From: CAVSKL01 sp963728475 [NCBI: Candidatus Eiseniibacteriota bacterium]
GTDB taxonomy: Bacteria > Eisenbacteria > RBG-16-71-46 > JABDJR01
Assembly: GCA_963728475.1 (NCBI GenBank)
Contig: CAVSKL010000002.1
Span: forward strand, 1 to 64,000
Direction: 5' to 3'
DNA: 64,000 nucleotides
Positions 8,997-17,238 of the stretch are shown one piece after another. Positions within the stretch are counted from its first letter, which is position 1, and each line of letters starts with the position of its first letter. The notes under the pieces are model-generated. The model was not told the DNA's origin and made no database searches. It was given only the letters and a program-made list of their open reading frames with translations. The position numbers and the translations under genes are program-made.

Positions 8997-9626
8997 TCAG
9001 CCGTGCGACGCCCACAGGTCGTAGACGCCGGAGACCGTCATCTGCACCCCGACCCCCATCACCAGGAGCCCGAAGATCCGGGTGAGGAGCCGGAGGCCGA
9101 AGTCTCCCAGGAGCCGGTAGAAGAACCGCGCGAAGTACACGGTGACGAAGATGAGGGCCGCGTCCACCCCCACCGCCGCCAGCGCCCGGCCGATCCCCAC
9201 GTGGGGGTTGGCGGCCAGGCTGATGGCGGTGGTGATCGCGCCGGGGCCGGCGATGAGGGGGATGGAGAGCGGGACGTAGATGCTGAGGTCGCCGTGCTTT
9301 TCGGCCAGGGCCTGGTCGCCCTTGGAGAATTGCGCGCCGGGCTGCTCCCCCTGCACCATGTGGAAAGCCATGAAGGTGACGATGAGTCCGCCCGCGGCCC
9401 GGAGCCCGGCCACGCTCACCCCGAACGCGTTCAGGATGGCGGTGCCGGTGACCACCGAAAGGGCCAGGCACGCCCCCACCGCCAGCGCGGCGTGGCCGGC
9501 GTCGCGGTGGTTGCGGGAGGGGTCCTTGCTCTCCCCGCCCCGGAGATCCAGATAGACCGGTAGCGCCACGAACGGGTTGGCGATGGCGACCAGGCTCACC
9601 ACCGCGGTGACGAGGTTCTGGGTCAC
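8997..9626 (-). CDS. MarC family integral membrane protein
   Basis: 209 aa, the normal size for MarC/YhgN proteins. The GTG start at 9626 overlaps the TGA of the DUF2207 gene, so it is the last gene of the acyl-CoA dehydrogenase-lemA-DUF2207-marC operon. About six hydrophobic segments are visible, with the family signatures NPFVALPVYLDL near the N-terminus and SIPLIAGPGAITTAI in the middle. The family is a set of inner-membrane proteins of uncertain transport function; the old link to multiple antibiotic resistance has not held up. Confidence 0.85.
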   Translation of the reverse strand: MTQNLVTAVVSLVAIANPFVALPVYLDLRGGESKDPSRNHRDAGHAALAVGACLALSVVTGTAILNAFGVSVAGLRAAGGLIVTFMAFHMVQGEQPGAQFSKGDQALAEKHGDLSIYVPLSIPLIAGPGAITTAISLAANPHVGIGRALAAVGVDAALIFVTVYFARFFYRLLGDFGLRLLTRIFGLLVMGVGVQMTVSGVYDLWASHG

Positions 9627-11374
9627 CAGGACCCGCCCCCCCCTCCGCCTCCGCCCCCGCCCGAGAATCCGCCCCCGCCGGCGCCGCTGGAACCGGAGGA
9701 GCGCGGGGTGGAGGCGAAGCTCTGCCCCGCCTGGCTCATGGCCGAGGAGAGGTTCTGCTCGAAGCTCCGGGTGCTGAACATCGCACCCGGGTAGGCTCCC
9801 ACGTACCAGGCGGGGGACGCGCCCTCGGCGTAGATCCCCTCGAACCGCTTGGCCCAGGCGCCGGCCACCCCCAGCGCCATCGCGTAGGGCAACAGGGACT
9901 CGAACACGTTGCGGGCCCGGTCGGCCTCGAGCCGTTCCCGCTCCACCCGGTGGACGAACTCCTCGAACCCGCGCGCCCACGACCGCATCTCCACCCCGGC
10001 CTTGGTCCGGCGGGGCATGGTGGGGGCGAACCCGAAGAAGAGGAACGCGGAGGCCCCGCCGGCGATGAGGGGAAAGACCAGGGCGTTGGGCATGATCCCG
10101 CCCCGGGCCTTGGCCCAGAGCAGGCCCACCAGGAGGGTCGCCACCCCCGCCGCGATCCCCCCGCCGATGTAGGCCCCGCGCACGCTCGCCGGCCTGGCCG
10201 CGAAGTAGCGCTCCTTCACCAGGCGGTCGTAAAGGGCGTTCCGGACCGCCGGGAGGTGCACGTAGAACCTATTCTTGAGGTCGGCGGCCTCGACCCGGTC
10301 GCCGGTCTCGAACAGGGCGTCGAGGAGCTTGCGCTCGTGGGGGAGGAGATCCTCCCAGGGCTTCCCGTCCAGCCGCTCGAACACGGTCTCGGTGTGCTTG
10401 AGGAGGCCCAACAGCCCCTTCTGCTCCTCGCTCTTGATCACCAGGTATCCCCGCACCGCCAGGTCGACCAGGGTGGCGGTGATGTCGCGGAGATCGACCT
10501 TCTCGTCGACCACGGTGCCTAGTTCCCCCGGAGTGAGTCCGGGGGGCGCCTCGTAGCGGACCATCACCGCCGCCGGGCCCTCGGGGTCGCGCCCGCGGGT
10601 CCGGTAGAGCCAGAAGAGGAGCGCCGCGAAGAGGACCGGCATCACCATGATCCAGTTGTCGGCGGCGAACTGCGCGATGCGGGCGGCGGGGCCCGGGAAG
10701 GTCACGTAGCCCACCGGCCAGACCGCGTCCACGGTGAGGCCCTCGAGGGGGGCGAGGGGGCCGGTGGTCCGGTACTGGATCTCGCCCGGCGCCGGGTAGC
10801 CGACGGTCGCGGCCTCGCCCCTGGCCCCGAACCGGCCGGTGTAGACGAAGGCCTGGAGCGAGTCCGCGGGGAGGTCCACCGGGAGGTGCACGGTGGCCGA
10901 GGCGTGCTGGATCTCCGCCTGCCATTCGTTTCCGGTCGCGTTCCAGTACAGCTCGTCATGGTCGGGGAAATGACCGAGGCCCCTGCGCACGGAGTACCGG
11001 ACCAGGTACTCCCGCCGGCCGGAGACGGTATGGTCCGCGCTCCCGATCCGGATGTTCACGTAATGCCCCTGATCGGTCACCTTGGCCGCGTAGGCGTGGC
11101 CGTTCCCGTCGGTGACCCCGCCGAAGCGGAACCCCAGGTCGTAGAGGAAGCCCTTGGGGTCGGTGTAGCGGACGGGGATGGTGCGGTAGATCCCGTGGCG
11201 GGCCTCGGAGAAGTCCACGGTGATGTGCTCGGTGACGGTGAGGCCCGCGTCCCGGCCCACCACCAGGTCGGCGCGGAAATCGCTGATGGTGTACCCGCCG
11301 AGATCCGCCCGGGCGGGGCCCGGGACGGCGGCCGGGGCACACAGCGCGATCAGGAGAACGGCGAGACGGCGCAT
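9623..11374 (-). CDS. DUF2207 domain membrane protein
   Basis: 583 aa. A signal peptide (LAVLLIALCAPAAVPGPARA) is followed by a large extracytoplasmic DUF2207 domain containing TVTEHITVDFSEARHGIYRTIP, read here as two adjoining strands, and LYWNATGNEW. After a transmembrane segment near 240 comes a cytoplasmic helical domain with further hydrophobic pairs near residues 410 and 440. The C-terminus is a Gly/Ser tail (GGGFSGGG to the end at W), typical of this family. DUF2207 genes commonly sit beside lemA, as here (67 nt away). The function is unknown. Confidence 0.88.
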   Translation of the reverse strand: MRRLAVLLIALCAPAAVPGPARADLGGYTISDFRADLVVGRDAGLTVTEHITVDFSEARHGIYRTIPVRYTDPKGFLYDLGFRFGGVTDGNGHAYAAKVTDQGHYVNIRIGSADHTVSGRREYLVRYSVRRGLGHFPDHDELYWNATGNEWQAEIQHASATVHLPVDLPADSLQAFVYTGRFGARGEAATVGYPAPGEIQYRTTGPLAPLEGLTVDAVWPVGYVTFPGPAARIAQFAADNWIMVMPVLFAALLFWLYRTRGRDPEGPAAVMVRYEAPPGLTPGELGTVVDEKVDLRDITATLVDLAVRGYLVIKSEEQKGLLGLLKHTETVFERLDGKPWEDLLPHERKLLDALFETGDRVEAADLKNRFYVHLPAVRNALYDRLVKERYFAARPASVRGAYIGGGIAAGVATLLVGLLWAKARGGIMPNALVFPLIAGGASAFLFFGFAPTMPRRTKAGVEMRSWARGFEEFVHRVERERLEADRARNVFESLLPYAMALGVAGAWAKRFEGIYAEGASPAWYVGAYPGAMFSTRSFEQNLSSAMSQAGQSFASTPRSSGSSGAGGGGFSGGGGGGGGGGSW

Positions 11375-11441
11375 GTCGGGAGATCCCCCCTCGGTGCGGG
11401 CTCGCGGGGAGCCCGGTTTCGACGCGGCCGGCGGCGCGGGA

Positions 11442-12011
11442 TCAGCCGGCGCCGCCCAGGTCCACCCGGGGGACGGCCGCCTCCGCCGGGCTCTCCAGCT
11501 CGAAGAACTCCCGTTCCCGGAAGCCCAGGGGCCGGGCGACCAGGACGTCGGGGAACGACTGGATCCGGGTGTTGTAATCGCGGACCACCGCGTTGTAGTA
11601 GCGGCGGGCGTTCTGGATGTCGTCCTCGACCCCGGTAAGCGCCTTCTGCAGGTCCAGGAAGCGGTCGCTGGCCTTGAGATCGGGGTAGGCCTCGGCCAGG
11701 GCGAACAGGCCCCGCATGCTTCCGGTGAGCGCGCGCTCCGCCTTGCCCGCCTCGGCGGGGCGCCCCAACCCGCGGGCCCCTTCGGCCTGGGCGCGGGCCC
11801 GGGTCACCTCGTCCAGGGTATTCCGCTCGTGGGCGGCGTAGCCCTTCACCGTCTCCACCAGGTTCCCCACCAGGTCGTGCCGGCGCTTGAGCTGGACGTC
11901 GATGTCGGACCACGACCCCTGGGCGCGGTTCCGGAGGCCCACCAGCCGGTTGTACATCACCACGTCCCAGATCACCAGCAGCGCGGCCACCGCGACGAGG
12001 AGCGCGACCAC
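11442..12011 (-). CDS. lemA: LemA family protein
   Basis: 189 aa from the GTG at 12011, four bases after the acyl-CoA dehydrogenase stop. One N-terminal transmembrane helix (ALLVAVAALLVIWDVVMYN) is followed by the conserved long-helix region: WSDIDVQLKRRHDLVGNLVE, then YPDLKASDRFLDLQ, then ARRYYNAVVRDYNTRIQSFP. These features define LemA. The protein is expected to be membrane-anchored with an outward helical bundle; its role is unknown. Partnering with the adjacent DUF2207 protein is a common genomic association. Confidence 0.92.
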   Translation of the reverse strand: MVALLVAVAALLVIWDVVMYNRLVGLRNRAQGSWSDIDVQLKRRHDLVGNLVETVKGYAAHERNTLDEVTRARAQAEGARGLGRPAEAGKAERALTGSMRGLFALAEAYPDLKASDRFLDLQKALTGVEDDIQNARRYYNAVVRDYNTRIQSFPDVLVARPLGFREREFFELESPAEAAVPRVDLGGAG

Positions 12012-12015
12012 CGGC

Positions 12016-13155
12016 TCAGTCCTTGAGGAGCTCGCGTGCCATGATCACCCGCTGGATCTGGCTCGAGCCCTCGTAGATCTGGAACACCTTGGCGTCGCGC
12101 ATGAGCTTCTCCACCGGGTACTCCTGGTTGAAGCCGTAGCCCCCGAACACCTGGACCGCGTCGGTGGTCACCCGCATGGCGGTGTCGGCGGCAAAGCACT
12201 TGGCGTAGGCCGCTTCCAGGGTGTTGCGCTCCCCCTGGTCGATCTTCCACGCCGCCTGCCAGACCAGGAGCCGGGCCGCCTCCACGTCCTTGGCCATGTC
12301 CGCGATCATGAACGCCACCGCCTGGTGCCGGGCGATCGGCACCCCGAACGCCCGGCGTTCCTTGGCGTAGGCGACGGCGTGCTCCATGGCCCGGCGCGCC
12401 ACCCCTACCGCTCCCGCCGCCACCGGGGGCCGGGTGTGGTCGAAGGCGGACATGGCGATGAGCCAGCCCTGCCCTTCGGCGCCCAGGCGGTTGTCGCCCG
12501 CCACCCGCACGTCCTCGAAGTCCACCGCCCGGGTGTCCGAGGCCCGCTGCCCCATGTTCATCTCCTTCTTGCCCACGCGGACCCCGGGACTGTCGGCGGG
12601 AACCAGGAAACCGGTCATGCCCTTGTACTTCTTCTCGGGATCGGTGTAGGCGAGGACGAAGAACCAGCTCGCGTGCGAGGCCCCGGTGATCCACATCTTG
12701 TGCCCGTTCAGGACGTAGTCGTTCCCGTCCCGGACCGCGCGGGTCTGGATGCCGGCCACGTCGCTCCCGGCATCGGGTTCGGTCACCGCGTAGCTGGCGA
12801 AGGTGAGTTCCTGGGTCATCGGCCCGAGGAACCGGTGCTTCTGATCCTCGGTCCCGGCCACGATCACCGGGGCCTGGGCCAGGGTGTTGACCTCCATCGA
12901 GGTGTAGATGCCGCTGCACCCGGCGGCCATTTCCTCCGCGATCAGGCATCCCTCGAACACCCCCAGCCCCAGGCCGCCGTACTCCGCGGGGACGTGGGTA
13001 TTCATGAGCCCGACCTCGAACGCCTTGCGGTAGACGTCGACGGCGAACTCGCCGGTGCGGTCGTGCTCGGCCGCCACCGGCTCGATCTCGTTCCGGGCGA
13101 ACTCCCGGGCCAGTTCCCGGAGCGCGCGCTGCTCCTGGTCGAGGTTCAGATCCAT
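12016..13155 (-). CDS. acyl-CoA dehydrogenase
   Basis: 379 aa from the ATG at 13155 with AAGGAG upstream. The N-terminal helical domain begins LNLDQEQRALRELAREFA. The FAD/substrate region has FASYAVTEPDAGSDVAG and WITGASHASWFFVLAY. The C-terminal domain has the FAD-binding QVFGGYGFNQEYPVEKLMRD and the end motif IYEGSSQIQRVIMAREL. A Glu at the usual catalytic position lies in YEGSSQ. It would oxidise an acyl-CoA to the enoyl-CoA with electrons passed to ETF; chain-length preference cannot be told. It is the first gene of the lemA operon and has its own promoter. Confidence 0.92.
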   Translation of the reverse strand: MDLNLDQEQRALRELAREFARNEIEPVAAEHDRTGEFAVDVYRKAFEVGLMNTHVPAEYGGLGLGVFEGCLIAEEMAAGCSGIYTSMEVNTLAQAPVIVAGTEDQKHRFLGPMTQELTFASYAVTEPDAGSDVAGIQTRAVRDGNDYVLNGHKMWITGASHASWFFVLAYTDPEKKYKGMTGFLVPADSPGVRVGKKEMNMGQRASDTRAVDFEDVRVAGDNRLGAEGQGWLIAMSAFDHTRPPVAAGAVGVARRAMEHAVAYAKERRAFGVPIARHQAVAFMIADMAKDVEAARLLVWQAAWKIDQGERNTLEAAYAKCFAADTAMRVTTDAVQVFGGYGFNQEYPVEKLMRDAKVFQIYEGSSQIQRVIMARELLKD

Positions 13156-13192
13156 GGCGAAGCTCCTTCTCCGGGCCCCGCGGCCCGGGGTC

Positions 13193-13221
13193 ATGCTAGT
13201 GGCCCCGGTCCCGGGCGGCAA
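13193..13221 (-). promoter_or_regulatory. sigma-70-type promoter of the acyl-CoA dehydrogenase operon
   Basis: On the minus strand TTGCCG (-35) and TAGCAT (-10) are separated by 17 bp, giving a start near 13186 and a leader of about 30 nt before the ATG at 13155. Confidence 0.55.
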
Positions 13222-13230
13222 GCGGGGCGG

Positions 13231-13259
13231 TTGCCGCCGGACCGCGGTCGGGATACGAT
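13231..13259 (+). promoter_or_regulatory. sigma-70-type promoter of the lipoprotein gene, predicting a leaderless mRNA
   Basis: TTGCCG and TACGAT are separated by 17 bp. The -10 covers the upstream ATG at 13258, and the predicted start of transcription is within a few bases of the ATG at 13270. It is divergent from the promoter at 13193-13221. Confidence 0.55.
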
Positions 13260-13269
13260 GATCAATGCC

Positions 13270-14082
13270 ATGAAAGTCCACCGGGTCATCGCCGCGGTCG
13301 CCGCGCTCGCGGCGGCCGTTTTGGGGTCGGGGTGTCTGAACACCGGCCTTTCGGGACAGGGGACGGTCATCCTCGGCCAGGTCACCGATCTGGAGGGGAA
13401 TCCGATCCCCGGGGTGAACCTTGCCCTGGTCTACGACTGGAACTCGGTTTCGAGGGGCCCCGCGCCGGCCGTCCCGGTCGCCGCCGACCCGGTGACCCTC
13501 GACCCGCCCTACCCCGATCCGCTCATCAACCCCTCGGGAATCCCGCTCAACATCCGGGTCCACGCCACCGCGGACACCACCGCCAGAATCGAGATCTGGG
13601 GGATGGTGAGCGGGGCCGAACAGTTCCTGGCCACGGTGGCGGCGCCGGTCACCCTCTCCGGGACCGGGTCCTGGACCTGGGACGGCGCCGGCGGCATGTT
13701 CCCCAACGGGCTCTACCAGGTCCGGGTCGTCGTTCCCGCCGGGGCCCCCCGGGGGAAGGGGGCCGTGCTGGTCGCCCCGTTCCTGATCAACCGGCCGGCG
13801 AACTCCCTGGACCTGGGTCCGTTCAACGCGTTCACCGCGGCCGACGGGACCTACGACATCGCTGACATTCCCATCGGGGAGCCCTTTACCCATACCGACG
13901 ACCGGGGAGCGGTCCTCGGACCGGCGGTGGTCGCGGAGCGGGTCGCGCTGCTGTTCCGGCCCGGGACCGGCTACCAGCCCCTCGACCTGAGCTTCGTCAT
14001 CGGGGTCGGCGAGCAGGTGGAGAAGAGCACCTCCCTGGCGCCGTTCGGGAAACCCCGGCGGGGCCTCGGGACGACGCGATAG
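13270..14082 (+). CDS. lipoprotein with FlgD-like module
   Basis: 270 aa. The ATG at 13270 is preferred over the one at 13258 because the latter overlaps the -10 box. The N-terminus (MKVHRVIAAVAALAAAVLGSGC) is a lipoprotein-type signal with Cys at residue 22; written in parts, basic MKVHR, hydrophobic core, LGSGC. Next is a short carboxypeptidase-regulatory-like segment (GQVTDLEGNPIPGVNLAL), then a FlgD-like segment (ARIEIWGMVSG, TWDGAGGMFPNGLYQVRV). It is likely anchored in the outer or inner membrane facing the periplasm. The function is unknown. Confidence 0.75.
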   Translation: MKVHRVIAAVAALAAAVLGSGCLNTGLSGQGTVILGQVTDLEGNPIPGVNLALVYDWNSVSRGPAPAVPVAADPVTLDPPYPDPLINPSGIPLNIRVHATADTTARIEIWGMVSGAEQFLATVAAPVTLSGTGSWTWDGAGGMFPNGLYQVRVVVPAGAPRGKGAVLVAPFLINRPANSLDLGPFNAFTAADGTYDIADIPIGEPFTHTDDRGAVLGPAVVAERVALLFRPGTGYQPLDLSFVIGVGEQVEKSTSLAPFGKPRRGLGTTR

Positions 14083-14170
14083 GCCCGCCGGAGGGCGGCG
14101 ACCCCCGGACCGACATTCAATTCAAGCATGGCCGCGCCTGCCCGGGACGCGGATTCAGAGGAGGCCGATC

Positions 14171-14569
14171 ATGGAATGGAAATCCGACGCCGACGCCGCC
14201 GAGTTCACCCCCACCATGCACGTGGACGAGTTCCGCGAGCTGGTGCGGGAGGTGCTCGACCAGGAGCTGGGGGTGAGCGACCTCCGGCTGGAGGGGCGCT
14301 GGGAGGGGGGGACGATGGTGCTCCAGCCCGGCGATCCCACCGCCCAGCCCAAGGAGGTGCCGCTCGATGGCTTCTTCCACAAGCTGGTGATGCTGCGGGA
14401 CCGGCTGCGGGTGCTGGAGGCCAAGATCAACGCGCACCCCAAGCTCACCGACGAGGACCGGGTGGAGCTCCAGCAGTACGTGACCCGCATCTACGGCACC
14501 CTCACCACCTTCAACGTGATGTTCAAGAACAAGGCGGACCAGTTCCGCGGCACCGGGGGAGGCGCCTAA
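14171..14569 (+). CDS. conserved hypothetical protein upstream of rnr
   Basis: 132 aa from the ATG at 14171, with AGAGGAGG upstream. It is acidic and mostly helical, with the motifs FRELVREVLDQELGVSDL, PLDGFFHKLVMLRDRLRVLE and TLTTFNVMFKNKADQFRG. No signal peptide or membrane segment is present. The stop codon is directly followed by the GTG of rnr, so the two genes are almost certainly cotranscribed and translationally linked. This suggests a cytoplasmic partner in RNA metabolism, but no function can be assigned. Confidence 0.75.
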   Translation: MEWKSDADAAEFTPTMHVDEFRELVREVLDQELGVSDLRLEGRWEGGTMVLQPGDPTAQPKEVPLDGFFHKLVMLRDRLRVLEAKINAHPKLTDEDRVELQQYVTRIYGTLTTFNVMFKNKADQFRGTGGGA

Positions 14570-16938
14570 GTGGCAGAGTTCCTGAAGGAGCCGGTGCTGG
14601 AGGCGCTGCACGGCGTGGGGCGGCCGCTCAAGGCCAAGGAGCTGGCGCGGGAGCTGAAGGTGGGCGGCGACGACTACCGGGAGTTCCGCGACTACCTGCG
14701 GGGGTTGGTGGCCTCGGGCGAGCTCTATCAGGTCAAGAACGGCCGGTTCGCCCCGCCGGACCGGATCAACCTGATCGTGGGACACCTGGCGGTGATCCGG
14801 AGCGGCGCCGCCTTCCTGATCCCGGAGAAGGGGGAGACGACGTCTACGTCCCCGCCGACGAGCTCGACAACGCCTTTCACCGGGACAAGGCGGTGGTGCG
14901 GGTCGAGCATCGCCAGCGGGGCCGGCCCGAGGGACGGGTGGTCCGCGTGCTGGAGCGGGCCCGCGAGGAGTTCGTGGGCACGGTGGAGCGCGGGCAGCAC
15001 TTCGTGACCGTGCACCCCGACGACCCCAAGTTCCGCAAGGACATCTTCGTGCCCATGAGCGAGGCGGGCGAGGTCCGGGACGGGCAGAAGGTCACCGTCC
15101 GCATCCTGGACTGGGGATCGTCCACCTCGGGGCCGGTGGGGCGGGTGAGCGAGGTGCTGGGGATGCCCGGCGACCCCGGCCTGGACGTGCTCCTGATCAT
15201 CAAGCACAACGGCCTCCCCACCGAGTTCCCGGTGGAGGTCGAGGCGGCGGCCGGCCGCCTTCCCGACGAGGTTCCCCCCGACGAGATCGGAAACCGGGTG
15301 GATTTCCGGAACACCCAGGTGGTGACCATCGATCCGGTCACCGCCAAGGACTTCGACGACGCGCTCTCGCTGACCGAGACCAAGGACGGAAACCTGGAGC
15401 TGGGGGTGCACATCGCCGACGTCAGCCACTACGTGCGGTTCGGCGACGCCCTGGACCAGGAGGCCCGCGCCCGGGGGACCAGCGTCTATCTGGTGGACCG
15501 GGTGCTGCCGATGCTCCCGGAGAAGCTCTCCAACGGCCTCTGCTCCCTGAACCCGGGGGTGGACCGGCTGGCCATGTCGGTGGTCGCCACCATGACTCCC
15601 AAGGGGAAGGTCCTGGACTACCGGATCCAGGATACGGTCATCCGCTCCACCCGCCGGCTGACCTACGAAGAGGTGCAGGCGTACTTCGACGGCGATCCCG
15701 CCGCCCATCGCGAGCTCACCGGGATCGCGGGGCTGCTGGACCGGCTACGCGCCCTCGCCCAGGTGCTGAACGCCAAGCGCACCAAGCGCGGGGCGCTCGA
15801 TTTCGACCTTCCCGAGAGCCGGGTGGAGTTGGACGAGGAGGGGCTTCCCGTCGACATCACCAAGGTGGTGCGGAAGGAGAGCAACCGGCTGGTCGAGGAG
15901 TTCATGCTGCTCGCCAACGAGATCGTGGCCCGGCATCTCTTGCAGTCCAAGCGGCCCGCGATCTACCGCGTCCACGAGGAGCCGCCGGAGAAGAAGCTGG
16001 AGGAACTCCAGGAGGTGCTGGGGAAGCTCGGCTATCAGCTCTATCCGGACAAGAAGGGGAAGGTGCCTCCCGGGGAGCTCCAGCGGGTCCTGGCCAAGGC
16101 GGAGGGGAAGCCCGAGGAGCTGATCCTGAACATGGTGGTGCTGCGGAGCCTGGCCCGGGCCCGGTACGACACCGCTCCCCTCGGGCACTACGGGCTGGCC
16201 CTCCGCGACTACACCCACTTCACCTCGCCCATCCGGCGCTACCCGGACCTCTTGGTCCATCGGACGCTCCGGATCCTCTCCGGACGCCAGCGGATGCCGA
16301 TCCCCGACGAGGCCCGCTACCGCGAGTGGCTGGAGGAGACCGCGGTGCTGGCGAGCGAGCGGGAGCGGCTGGCCGAGAGCGCCGAGCGCGACTCGGTGGA
16401 GCTCAAGAAGATCCAGTTCATGGAACGCCACGTCGGGGACGAGTTCACCGGGGTCATCACCGGGGTGGAGGTGTTCGGGTTCTTCGTGGAACTGGAGCGC
16501 TACCACGTGAGCGGACTCGTCCACGTGAGCAACCTGGGGGACGACTACTACGAGTTCCTGGAGGAGGACTTCGCGCTCATGGGGAGCAATACCGGGCGCC
16601 GCTTCACCCTCGGCGACCGGGTGACGGTGCAGGTGCTGTCGGTGAGCAAGGAGCTCCGCCAGATCGACTTCACCCTGGTGGGAGAGGAGTCCGCCGACGA
16701 GGAGGAGCGTCCCTCCCGCCGCCATCGCCGGGCCCGATCCGAGTTCGAGGGGACCTCCACGCCCAAGCGCCCCGCGGGCGGCCGGGAGCCGCGCGGGAAA
16801 CGGGGCAAGGGAAAGGGTGGGGAAAACGCGGCCAGGAGCGCGGCGGGGAGCGCCAAGGCCGCCCCCGCCGCCGGGAAGAGTTCCGGCTCTCCGGCCTCGA
16901 AGAAGTCGCGCTCGGGGCGGAGGAGACGCAAGCGCTGA
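14570..16938 (+). CDS. rnr: ribonuclease R, with an apparent 1-nt frameshift near residue 88
   Basis: The gene starts at GTG 14570. An N-terminal winged helix (LEALHGVGRPLKAKELAREL) runs to AAFLIPEKG. The reading then has to move by one base in the G run at 14830-14834 to continue as GDDVYVPADELDNAF (cold-shock/OB region). The RNB domain follows, with the catalytic Asp cluster DPVTAKDFDDALSL and the TSPIRRYPDLLVHRTL motif. An S1 domain (FTGVITGVEVFGFFVELE) and a Lys/Arg-rich tail end the protein. RNase R degrades structured RNA 3' to 5'. One added G would restore about 789 codons, so a homopolymer assembly error is the likeliest cause; a real mutation remains possible. Confidence 0.9.
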
Positions 16939-16939
16939 T

Positions 16940-16950
16940 ATGGATTGACC
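16940..16950 (+). repeat. IS inverted repeat, downstream end
   Basis: ATGGATTGACC, the exact inverse of 18439-18449. It lies one base after the rnr stop codon. Confidence 0.8.
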
Positions 16951-17238
16951 CGTCAAGGGTTACTTTCGCGTCAGGTTCAGGGGGGCACCGGGTTCTGGGC
17001 CCCCCTGTTTCTGTAGCACGACTCCTGGAGCCAGCGGGCCATCGGGACCTTCCTTCGACGGTCGATCCCTCTGATATTCGTGGGTTGGGTACCACCGGTC
17101 ATCGTTCCGTCAGGGAGCTGCCTCGGTCTAGTGTCGTGCATACCGAAGGCGGCGCACATAGCGCTAACGAGGGTTCTCCCCGATCCGTGGCCGCGATGAC
17201 CCGCTGACCTCAGAAGTCGCAACCGAGTGTCCCCCCGC
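16951..17238 (-). ncRNA. candidate bridge RNA (seekRNA) region of the IS
   Basis: This 288-nt segment between the transposase stop and the inverted repeat has no credible ORF. In IS1111-type elements the guide (bridge/seek) RNA is encoded downstream of the transposase on the same strand, so this is where it should be. Strong secondary structure is present, including the hairpin at 16978-17007. The exact RNA ends and target-binding loops cannot be set from one copy. Confidence 0.4.
16978..17007 (+). terminator. strong hairpin inside the IS end, possible rnr terminator
   Basis: CAGGGGGGC pairs perfectly with GCCCCCCTG around a 12-nt loop and is followed by TTTCTG on the plus strand, about 40 nt after the rnr stop. 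It could terminate rnr, protect the IS from read-through, or be part of the guide RNA. Confidence 0.5.

Noticed and set aside
12016-13893. N-terminal extension of the acyl-CoA dehydrogenase to 13893
   Set aside because: The extra 246 residues are antisense to a lipoprotein gene, and a ribosome binding site precedes the internal ATG at 13155.
14825-14840. Programmed -1 frameshift in rnr
   Set aside because: No X XXY YYZ slippery heptamer is in frame, no downstream pseudoknot was seen, and RNase R is not known to use frameshifting.
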